Assembly: GCA_937893945.1 (NCBI GenBank)
Contig: CALCTA010000061.1
Location: 1-23,113 of the forward strand
Reading direction: 5' to 3'
From: an uncultured Clostridia bacterium
GTDB taxonomy: Bacteria; Bacillota; Clostridia; Oscillospirales; CAG-272
Length of the DNA: 23,113 nt
Positions 1 through 5,026 of this stretch are shown in pieces; the first letter of the stretch is position 1, and the number at the start of each line of letters is the position of its first letter. The translations under genes and the position numbers were made by a program. Under the pieces are notes generated by a model, which had not been told where the DNA came from, made no database searches, and was given only the letters and a program-made list of their open reading frames with translations.

Positions 1-50
1 GGAGAGGGGGCTCCCATCCCGTCTTTGTTACGGGTCGTCGAAGGCGCCAA

Positions 51-141
51 CCCCTACCGATTTGTGCGAGGTTTTCTGCTTGATCGTAGGGGAGATTCAC
101 GAATCGCCCACGGGCGAATAATATTCGCCCCTACAGGTTTG
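51..141. repeat. Dispersed palindromic repeat cluster (left edge)
   Basis: Gene-free DNA at the window edge. Positions 112-119 (GGGCGAAT) and 123-130 (ATTCGCCC) form a perfect 8-base palindrome around a 3-base centre, followed by CCCCTACAGGTTTG. A second CCCCTAC motif at 51-57 is inverted by ATCGTAGGGG at 83-92. The motif TCGCCCCTAC-GGTTTG at 125-141 recurs in the same orientation at 23074-23090 with one difference in 17 bases, and 51-68 resembles 23077-23094. This marks a dispersed repeat family rather than chance palindromes. No coding potential was seen in 1-180. Confidence 0.7.
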
Positions 142-190
142 ATTGTTGCCCTAATATTTATCTGTAGTTCCCTTCCCGACTAATCGGCAT

Positions 191-230
191 GGATAAAAAT
201 AAAAGCGCTGACCTTATGGTCAGCGCTTTT
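191..230 (-). terminator. Rho-independent terminator of the DUF4234-like gene
   Basis: A perfect 13-base-pair stem, AAAAGCGCTGACC (201-213) with GGTCAGCGCTTTT (218-230), closes on a 4-base loop. Read on the minus strand it is followed by TTTTATTTTT (through 191). It lies 9 bases past the stop codon of the minus-strand gene at 239-610. Confidence 0.9.
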
Positions 231-238
231 AAGCATTT

Positions 239-610
239 TTACTCTGCCTTTGCCTCGAATGCTTCTACGTTTCTGTTGTAGTTGCCACAAAGAACTATGT
301 AGCTGTATATCGGAACGCACATGAGAAGGAAAAGAACGAAGGGAGCGCTAACGGGGCTGATCTTCGCGCCGTTTGCCTTAGCAATAGCAACCTGCTGAGC
401 CTGGAACTTGATCATCCAAACCAGAGGAACGATTCCGAATGTAACGCAGCCGAGGAGCATTGCCGGGAACCATCCCATAATCTTCTTCTGTCCGGAAGCA
501 AGCGCGATCTTATTGCTGTTTCTACCCATTACGATCCACATAACGATGTTATAAATACCGAAAGTTACGAAAGGAAGAAGCAAAGCTTTGACCCAATTAT
601 ACTTTTTCAT
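239..610 (-). CDS. Small DUF4234-like integral membrane protein
   Basis: A 123-residue protein with three hydrophobic segments, roughly residues 6-24, 45-68 and 87-110, and a charged C-terminus. The pattern of a short membrane protein with FVTFGIYNIVMW near the start and a similar TFGIVPLVWM motif in the second helix matches my memory of DUF4234-type proteins, whose function is unknown. The start chosen is the ATG at 608-610, because AAGGAGA sits just upstream. An upstream in-frame start at 700 would read through the promoter and is rejected. The gene stands alone, with its own consensus promoter and strong terminator, divergent from rsmA. The family call is moderate; membrane location is clear from the sequence. 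Confidence 0.75.
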   Translation of the reverse strand: MKKYNWVKALLLPFVTFGIYNIVMWIVMGRNSNKIALASGQKKIMGWFPAMLLGCVTFGIVPLVWMIKFQAQQVAIAKANGAKISPVSAPFVLFLLMCVPIYSYIVLCGNYNRNVEAFEAKAE

Positions 611-649
611 AATAAAAAATCTCCTTTTTTTAGTTATTTGGGTGGTTCT

Positions 650-678
650 ATTATAGCACTTCTTCACACACTTGTCAA
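650..678 (-). promoter_or_regulatory. Sigma-A promoter for the DUF4234-like gene
   Basis: On the minus strand, TTGACA (673-678) and TATAAT (650-655) are both perfect and separated by 17 bases. A TG one base before the -10 makes it an extended -10. The start codon follows about 40 bases downstream. Confidence 0.92.
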
Positions 679-787
679 CAAAATTCCACAAAAAAATCAA
701 AATTTTTTACACGTTACCGCAAGAAGCGTTTTTGCATACTACTTTGCGGAGTAGCATTGGTAAATCAATACCGAAAATCAAAATTAT

Positions 788-816
788 TTGACATCTTCTC
801 TTTTATGTGATATAAT
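788..816 (+). promoter_or_regulatory. Sigma-A promoter for rsmA
   Basis: TTGACA (788-793) and TATAAT (811-816) are perfect consensus hexamers with a 17-base spacer. The rsmA ATG lies 28 bases past the -10, giving a short leader with AGGAG at 834-838. Confidence 0.92.
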
Positions 817-844
817 ATTAGCGATAAAATTTTTAGGAGCTGTT

Positions 845-1717
845 ATGAATCTTTGTGATATAAAAACTATAAAGCAAACGATGGCTATGTTCTCGCTCAA
901 TTTCCGAAAGGAATTCGGTCAGAACTTTCTTACCGACAATCTCGTGGTAGAGGATATCGCCGACAACTGCTGTGATGACGCATCAAGCACGATACTCGAG
1001 ATAGGTCCCGGCATAGGCTCGCTTACCAAGGAGCTCTCAGTGCGCTACGAAAACGTCGTGGCTCTTGAGATAGACCACGGTCTTATTCCCGTGCTTAAAT
1101 ACACGCTCGGAGATTGCAGGAACGTTACCGTCATCAACGAGGACGTTATGAAGGCAGACCTTGCGGAAATTCTTGCGCCCTATTTTGAGCGTGGCAAGGT
1201 GTCGGTCTGCGCAAATCTTCCCTACTACATCACCACGCCTATCCTTATGAAGCTTCTTGAGTCGGGGCTGCCATTTGAATATATTACGATAATGATACAG
1301 TCAGAGGTTGCGGACCGTCTGTGCGCCACCCCCGGCGACAAGAACTGCGGTGCTATAACCGCGGTGCTTGGGTATTACGGTGCGCCCGAGAAGCTCTTTA
1401 CGGTTACTGCCGACAGATTTATCCCGGCTCCCAAGGTTGATTCCTCGGTGGTAAGGATAAAGCTTCACGATAAGAAGCCCTACGTGCCGCTCGACGAGCC
1501 GACATTCTTCCGCACCATTCGCGCCTCATTCGAGCAGCGCAGAAAGACTCTGCCGAACTCGCTCTCCTCGGTATTCTCCGAGCTTAGCAAGGATGAGCTG
1601 ACCGCCGCTATAATCGAGTGCGGCCACGAGCCGAACATCCGCGGTGAGAAGCTTAGCGTAGCCGAATTCGTCGCCCTCTCGGACAAGCTCTACGAGCTTA
1701 TCAAGGCAAAGCAGTAA
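845..1717 (+). CDS. rsmA: 16S rRNA (adenine(1518)-N6/adenine(1519)-N6)-dimethyltransferase
   Basis: RsmA/KsgA dimethylates two adjacent adenines in the 3'-terminal helix of 16S rRNA using S-adenosylmethionine, late in small-subunit assembly. The 290-residue protein has the family order: FGQNFL near residue 24, SAM-binding motif I LEIGPGIGSL (51-60), acidic EID after strand 2 (near 75), and the catalytic NLPYYITTP motif (124-132). The C-terminal helical domain begins after RFIPAPKVDSSVVR. Length is normal for the family. The start is ATG 845 behind AGGAG; an earlier in-frame start at 788 overlaps the promoter hexamer and is rejected. Its stop overlaps the next start as TAATG, so the Nudix gene is probably translationally coupled. 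Confidence 0.96.
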   Translation: MNLCDIKTIKQTMAMFSLNFRKEFGQNFLTDNLVVEDIADNCCDDASSTILEIGPGIGSLTKELSVRYENVVALEIDHGLIPVLKYTLGDCRNVTVINEDVMKADLAEILAPYFERGKVSVCANLPYYITTPILMKLLESGLPFEYITIMIQSEVADRLCATPGDKNCGAITAVLGYYGAPEKLFTVTADRFIPAPKVDSSVVRIKLHDKKPYVPLDEPTFFRTIRASFEQRRKTLPNSLSSVFSELSKDELTAAIIECGHEPNIRGEKLSVAEFVALSDKLYELIKAKQ

Positions 1718-2193
1718 TGAAAACACAAGTTGAAGAAAGATCCTGCGGAACTTTGCCGTACACGATCAAAAACGGTGTTATTCATTATCTTCTTATAAGA
1801 TCCAAAAGCACCGGCGATTGCGGATTCCCTAAAGGTCATATCGAAGTAGGAGAAAGCGAAATAGAAACAGCCGTCCGAGAAACTTGGGAAGAGACGTCTA
1901 TACGCGTAAATGTGAACGGCAGCGTCCGATATGAGATCTCTTATCAGATGGGAAATGGCAATCTTAAGACCGTCGTATATTTTCCGGCGCACTTTTGCGA
2001 TGAAGAACCGAGAAGAAACAATGATTTTGAGGATTTCGATTATTTGATACTCCCTTTTGACAAGGCTTACGAAGCCCTTACCTTTGAAAACACCAAGCAA
2101 ATGCTCAAAGCTACGAATGAGTTTTTGAAAAGCTCAACTCTTAAGCCTTCTCCTGTGGGAGAAGGGGGACCGCTTGCGGTGGATGAGGAGTAA
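1717..2193 (+). CDS. Nudix hydrolase, Ap4A hydrolase (NUDT2)-like, with repeat-derived tail
   Basis: A 158-residue Nudix protein. The Nudix box spans residues 40-62 (GHIEVGE, then RETWEETSI): G, E46, R54, E55, E58 and E59 are present, but the box glycine near the end is Ser61. The surrounding pattern (CGTLPY at the start, FPKGH before the box, KTVVYF after it, and a C-terminal segment of the type FENTKQMLKATNEFL) resembles bis(5'-nucleosyl)-tetraphosphatases, which cleave Ap4A. That substrate is an inference. The gene overlaps rsmA by one base. Codon use is more AT-rich (GAA over GAG) than rsmA. The last residues, from about 142, are encoded by the palindromic repeat at 2144-2188, which also lies next to the stop codon, so the native C-terminus was probably different. 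Confidence 0.85.
   Translation: MKTQVEERSCGTLPYTIKNGVIHYLLIRSKSTGDCGFPKGHIEVGESEIETAVRETWEETSIRVNVNGSVRYEISYQMGNGNLKTVVYFPAHFCDEEPRRNNDFEDFDYLILPFDKAYEALTFENTKQMLKATNEFLKSSTLKPSPVGEGGPLAVDEE
2144..2188 (+). repeat. Double-hairpin repeat, left inverted copy
   Basis: Tip AGCC, then hairpin 1 CCTTCTCC (2146-2153) with GGAGAAGG (2158-2165), then hairpin 2 ACCGC-TT-GCGGT (2169-2180), ending GGATGAGG (2181-2188). The same modules in the same order occur inverted at 2574-2638 on the other side of the DUF559 gene. The element lies inside the 3' end of the Nudix reading frame, and its terminal GATGAGGAG serves as the ribosome-binding site of the next gene. Confidence 0.88.
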
Positions 2194-2196
2194 AAA

Positions 2197-2571
2197 ATGA
2201 TACCTTACAACAAAAATCTAGTTTCTAACGCAAGAGTCTTAAGAAAAAATATGACTCCCGAAGAAAAACACCTGTGGTATGATTTGTTGAAACGTCTTCC
2301 GTGTAACGTAAGACGGCAGCATAACATTGAAAACTACATCGTTGACTTTTATATAGCGGAGAAAAAAACAGTTATTGAACTTGATGGAATACAGCACACT
2401 TCTCTTGAAAACAAAGCAGCTGACGAAATAAGAGACAACGAGTTGTCATCTTGGGGTATAACCGTGTTGCGCTATCCAAACAGTAGCATACGAAATAACT
2501 TTGGCGCAGTTTGCGAGGATATTTTAAAAAATCTCGAATTAACATTTTTCGATTTAAAACCTTTGTCTTGA
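2197..2571 (+). CDS. DUF559 / Vsr-type PD-(D/E)XK endonuclease-like protein
   Basis: A 124-residue protein with the DUF559 layout: TPEEKHLWYDLL (20-31), RRQHNIENYIVDFY (39-52) and VIELDGIQH (59-67). The Asp50, Glu61 and Asp63 set matches the metal-binding core of Vsr-like restriction-endonuclease folds; the C-terminal VLRYPN (90-95) is also typical. Family members are thought to cut or nick DNA, but no substrate is established to my knowledge. The core appears intact, so the gene is probably functional. GAGGAG (2185-2190), contributed by the flanking repeat, is the ribosome-binding site for ATG 2197. It reads in the same direction as rsmA and the Nudix gene and could be transcribed with them. 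Glu is mostly GAA and Lys AAA, unlike the core genes nearby, which suggests later acquisition. Alternatives are an orphan mismatch-repair nuclease or a toxin-like protein. Confidence 0.85.
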   Translation: MIPYNKNLVSNARVLRKNMTPEEKHLWYDLLKRLPCNVRRQHNIENYIVDFYIAEKKTVIELDGIQHTSLENKAADEIRDNELSSWGITVLRYPNSSIRNNFGAVCEDILKNLELTFFDLKPLS

Positions 2572-2573
2572 CA

Positions 2574-2638
2574 CCTCATCCGTCAATTGAGTCGCAAAAA
2601 TGCTCCTCAATTGCCACCTTCTCCCACTGGAGAAGGCT
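2574..2638 (-). repeat. Double-hairpin repeat, right inverted copy
   Basis: Read on the minus strand: AGCC, hairpin 1 CCTTCTCC/GGAGAAGG (2636-2629 and 2624-2617), TGG, hairpin 2, then ACGGATGAGG. Hairpin 2 has an 8-base stem (CTCAATTG at 2606-2613, CAATTGAG at 2584-2591) with a 14-base loop. Its stem sequence differs completely from the left copy, while pairing is kept. The ends and hairpin 1 are conserved. It begins two bases after the nuclease stop codon. Confidence 0.87.
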
Positions 2639-2704
2639 TTATAATAAATTTCACAATTACAAAAAGCTCCCTCACCATTTTTTCGGTCTGTGGGAGCTTT
2701 TATT
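2617..2704 (+). repeat. 88-base direct repeat, copy A
   Basis: Consists of the CCTTCTCC/GGAGAAGG hairpin, an AT-rich stretch (GGCTTTATAATAAATTTCAC and onward) and a terminator hairpin. It matches copy B at 2785-2872 with an exact offset of 168 bases. Differences are confined to the 4-base loop of the first hairpin (CACT against TGTG) and two bases in the terminator loop. The first hairpin doubles as the outer end of the right double-hairpin repeat. Confidence 0.9.
2662..2704. terminator. Terminator in repeat copy A
   Basis: Stem AAAAGCTCCC (2662-2671) with GGGAGCTTTT (2692-2701), 20-base loop, followed by ATT. It lies downstream of the DUF559 gene on the plus strand. The reverse complement also ends in a T run, so it may work both ways. 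The large loop makes it weaker than the other terminators here. Confidence 0.6.
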
Positions 2705-2784
2705 GTGACATTAAAGCATCAGCAATACTTAAAAGGTTTTGCTTTTTACGATCTTTTAATGGAGCGAAGCGAGGAAACACATAG

Positions 2785-2872
2785 CCTTCTCCTGTGGGAG
2801 AAGGCTTTATAATAAATTTCACAATTACAAAAAGCTCCCTCGCCGTTTTTTCGGTCTGTGGGAGCTTTTATT
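2785..2872 (+). repeat. 88-base direct repeat, copy B
   Basis: Second copy of the unit at 2617-2704. The palindrome here, extended to AGCC...GGCT (2783-2806), has loop TGTG, identical to the left double-hairpin copy at 2154-2157. No hairpin 2 or GGATGAGG module is attached, so this is hairpin 1 alone joined to the terminator unit. Confidence 0.9.
2830..2869. terminator. Terminator in repeat copy B, for the minus-strand operon
   Basis: Stem AAAAGCTCCC (2830-2839) with GGGAGCTTTT (2860-2869) and a 20-base loop. It lies 10 bases past the stop codon of the minus-strand dehydrogenase gene; read on that strand it ends GGGAGCTTTTTG. It probably ends the pantothenate kinase-dehydrogenase transcript and may act in both directions. 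Confidence 0.7.
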
Positions 2873-2879
2873 ATTAAAT

Positions 2880-4058
2880 TTACTTATAAAGCTCAAGCAG
2901 CTTATCTGCCGCTCTTTCGGCATACTCCTCGAACTTACCCTGATCGCGCAGGTAGAAGAGTATGGTGTATCTGTCGCGCATGATAAGCGCGCGCTTGATG
3001 CCGCTTACAATTACCTCTCTGTCAGTAACCGTGGGCGGAACGTTCATCTTTACGCAGAATTCCTCAACGGCGTCAAAGTAAGGAATATACTTGTCGATAA
3101 GCTCCTTAAGATGCTCGTCGTCTGTCTCCTCGCGGAGCATCTTATACATAATAGCAACGAGCCTTGTTCCCTCGCAGACCTCAAGTCCGTGAAGCTGAGG
3201 ACGGTTGCCTGCCTCGACGTCGTGAAGCTCCCAGGCGTGAGCGATTATATGCTCAGAGCCCGATGCGGGACGGGAGTTGCCGGTATAAGCCATGCCGAGA
3301 CCTGTTACGAGGAAGCCCTCCATAATATTCTTTATACATTCCTTATCGCGACTTGCAAGATTGTAGCCGTTGTAAAGGCACTTGTCGGTCGCGTCGATAA
3401 CGTCCTTTGCTATTTTCTCGCAGAAATACTCGCCCGAATAGTCGCGCGCAAGCTCCCAGTCAAGAATACCGATGTACTTACCGAACATATCGCCGATACC
3501 CGCAAGCATCATCTTATAGGGAGCGTCCTTGAGGATATCAAGGTCGCCTATGATATACTTAGGCGTTGTCGCCTGAACGGTACTCTTAGAGCCGCTGTGC
3601 AGAAAGGGTGTTCCCGCGGAAGCGTAGCCGTCCATAGAAGGAGCTGTCGCAACGATACCGTAGGGCAGATGCAGGCGGAAGCTTGCAAGTCTGCAGGAAT
3701 CGTTGACAGTACCCGAGCCTACAGCGAGAATAAAATCGGGGAGCTCGGAATAAGCGAAGATATTAGGCTTTGCGGCGGGATCGTTGGCAAAAAGAATTAT
3801 TTTTCCCAGCGTTTCGACGTTGGGAAGCACTACTTCTCCGTCAAGCACGAGAGTGCGGTGGTGCTTTCCACACGCCTTGAGTATCTCCTCTACCTCTTTA
3901 CCTGCCGCGCGGTAGGTATTTTCGTCGGCAACTACGTATATCTTGTTGTAATCCTTAAGTATCTCGGGTATCTTCTTGAGCGCTCCCGCGGATATCTCAT
4001 ATCCCTCAAGCGGAGCTCTGTGCTTGCCCATAGCACAGCTACATTCAAATTCTATCAC
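2880..4058 (-). CDS. Glycerol-1-phosphate dehydrogenase-like (AraM/EgsA family) NAD(P)-dependent enzyme
   Basis: A 392-residue member of the dehydroquinate synthase/glycerol dehydrogenase fold, closest by motif to sn-glycerol-1-phosphate dehydrogenases, which reduce dihydroxyacetone phosphate. Visible are the nucleotide-binding GSGTVNDSCR, TAPSMDGYAS, the metal-site IGDMFGK, and the His-bearing SGSEHIIAHAWE and LHGLEV, in family order. The start is GTG 4058, preceded by AAGGAGG with a 9-base spacer; a TTG at 4082 would put that ribosome site inside the gene. GTGA overlaps the kinase stop codon by four bases, so the two are translationally coupled. In bacilli AraM feeds archaeal-type glyceryl lipid synthesis with PcrB; no PcrB is in this window, so the physiological substrate is open. 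Family confident, exact substrate not. Confidence 0.85.
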   Translation of the reverse strand: MIEFECSCAMGKHRAPLEGYEISAGALKKIPEILKDYNKIYVVADENTYRAAGKEVEEILKACGKHHRTLVLDGEVVLPNVETLGKIILFANDPAAKPNIFAYSELPDFILAVGSGTVNDSCRLASFRLHLPYGIVATAPSMDGYASAGTPFLHSGSKSTVQATTPKYIIGDLDILKDAPYKMMLAGIGDMFGKYIGILDWELARDYSGEYFCEKIAKDVIDATDKCLYNGYNLASRDKECIKNIMEGFLVTGLGMAYTGNSRPASGSEHIIAHAWELHDVEAGNRPQLHGLEVCEGTRLVAIMYKMLREETDDEHLKELIDKYIPYFDAVEEFCVKMNVPPTVTDREVIVSGIKRALIMRDRYTILFYLRDQGKFEEYAERAADKLLELYK

Positions 4059-4909
4059 TTTAGTTGATCCTCCTTGTCGCAAAGTGCCGCTCCGATGACC
4101 GTCGCGAACTGAGAGCGCTCGGGGATTATGAAGCGCACTCCGAACATGTGCTCAAGTCCCTCAAAGACGTCAGCCACCGCCTTGATAGCGGTGAGATTAC
4201 CCGTAAGCACCACGTTTTTAATATTAAAGCTTCTTGCCGCGAACACCGCGAGCATCGCTATAGTTTCTCCTACCATATTGGCAACACCGAGCGCTATGTC
4301 GTTCTGACTTGCCATATCCGAGAGCTTACCGAAATTCGACGCCGTGATCTCGTCGTTTATCTGGAAGTTGTTGTCGCTCGTAAGGTCCTTGATCCTCAGG
4401 TCAACGTTCGAGAGGTCTCCACCCTCGCAGAGCTGCTCAAGATGCTCTATGGTGTCAACGCCTATCATCCTTCTCGAAAGTCCGAGCAGAGTTCCGCCGC
4501 CGACACCCGTTCCGCCGAGATACTCGGTAACAGTTCTCTCGCCCTCGCGCTTAGCGTGCATAAGAGCGGTACCCGTACCCATACTTACGACGATCGCCTC
4601 GTCAAGTCCCGAGAGGTAAAGTCCGCCGTTGCCTACGCAACGGAACTCGGATACCTTCTCGCACTCAAGCGAATAAAGCGGTTTATCTATAAAGGAAGCG
4701 CCTACACCCGTCATCAGAACGCGATCTATATCCTTAAGGTCAAGTCCGTTCTGCATAGTGAATTTTCCGAAAGCGCCATACACCGAGGTGATAGCGTCGG
4801 TCGCGCGCACGAAGATAGGCTCGATAAGCGCCTGCTGAGATCCGTCCGAGCGAAGTCCGACTATCTTAGTAGTGCTTCCCCCTATGTCTATTCCTATTAC
4901 TGTTCTCAT
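4055..4909 (-). CDS. coaW: Type II pantothenate kinase
   Basis: A 284-residue ASKHA-fold kinase that phosphorylates pantothenate, the first committed step to coenzyme A, in the cytoplasm. Signs are the phosphate-1 loop GIDIGGSTTK (6-15), the adenosine-contact SMGTGTA segment, the glycine-rich GGTGVGGGTLLG, and C-terminal VVLTGNL and ATVIGAAL. These match the eukaryote/Staphylococcus-type (type II) enzymes rather than type I or III. The length is near the staphylococcal enzyme. The start is ATG 4909, behind GGAGG at 8 bases; the longer frame from 4951 would overlap the promoter. Type II enzymes of staphylococci resist CoA feedback; whether this one does cannot be read here. It heads a two-gene operon with the dehydrogenase-like gene and is divergent from the HAD gene. 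Confidence 0.88.
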   Translation of the reverse strand: MRTVIGIDIGGSTTKIVGLRSDGSQQALIEPIFVRATDAITSVYGAFGKFTMQNGLDLKDIDRVLMTGVGASFIDKPLYSLECEKVSEFRCVGNGGLYLSGLDEAIVVSMGTGTALMHAKREGERTVTEYLGGTGVGGGTLLGLSRRMIGVDTIEHLEQLCEGGDLSNVDLRIKDLTSDNNFQINDEITASNFGKLSDMASQNDIALGVANMVGETIAMLAVFAARSFNIKNVVLTGNLTAIKAVADVFEGLEHMFGVRFIIPERSQFATVIGAALCDKEDQLK

Positions 4910-4953
4910 TCTGTTTTCCTCCAAAATACGAGAAAAATTATTCTGACGCAAAC

Positions 4954-4982
4954 ATTATAACATATTCTTGAAAAAAAATCAA
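4954..4982 (-). promoter_or_regulatory. Sigma-A promoter for coaW
   Basis: Minus strand: TTGATT (4977-4982), 17 bases, TATAAT (4954-4959). It interlocks with the plus-strand promoter at 4968-4996, its -35 lying inside that promoter's spacer. Confidence 0.88.
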
Positions 4983-4996
4983 TAATGTGCTATAAT
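4968..4996 (+). promoter_or_regulatory. Sigma-A promoter for the HAD phosphatase-rqcH operon
   Basis: TTGAAA (4968-4973), 17 bases, TATAAT (4991-4996), with TG one base before the -10. The start codon at 5027 follows after a short leader. Confidence 0.9.
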
Positions 4997-5026
4997 ATTA
5001 AAGCAGATTATTTTTCGAGGTGCATT

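Larger units (their letters stand above)
2144..2638 (+). mobile_element. Candidate mobile unit: DUF559 nuclease gene between inverted double-hairpin repeats
   Basis: A compact 495-base unit. A 45-base repeat (2144-2188), 8 bases, the nuclease gene (2197-2571), 2 bases, then the inverted repeat copy (2574-2638). Both outer tips read AGCCTTCTCC. TTA occurs immediately outside each tip (2141-2143 and 2639-2641), a possible 3-base duplication, but the right flank belongs to a larger repeat so this is weak. Codon use is AT-rich compared with the surrounding core genes. Mobility is inferred from architecture alone; no empty site is visible here. Confidence 0.45.
2572..2879. other. 308-base gene-free stretch of repeats and terminators
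   Basis: No credible gene lies here. Short open frames on the plus strand are shadows running through the repeats. It contains the right double-hairpin copy, two copies of an 88-base repeat (2617-2704, 2785-2872) and a 78-base spacer (2705-2782) in which I see nothing recognisable. It separates the convergent DUF559 gene and the glycerol-1-phosphate dehydrogenase-like gene. Confidence 0.8.

Noticed and set aside
611..844. Riboswitch or leader RNA between the DUF4234-like gene and rsmA
   Set aside because: Both promoters lie in this 234-base gap and leave leaders of only about 20-30 bases; the middle holds just a weak CTACT/AGTAG hairpin.
2141..2641. TTA target-site duplication around the nuclease unit
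   Set aside because: Only three bases long, and the right-hand TTA also follows the palindrome in the second repeat copy, so it is not independent evidence. Kept as a remark only.
2511..2784. Two overlapping 65-codon plus-strand frames after the nuclease gene
   Set aside because: They run through hairpin repeats and terminators, lack ribosome sites, and share sequence only because the 88-base unit is repeated.
3111..4067. Long plus-strand open frame opposite the dehydrogenase-like gene
   Set aside because: It is the antisense shadow of a gene with a clear family match, has no ribosome site, and resembles no known protein.
4064..4960. Long plus-strand open frame opposite coaW
   Set aside because: Antisense shadow of the pantothenate kinase gene; composition is arbitrary and it would read through the divergent promoter region.
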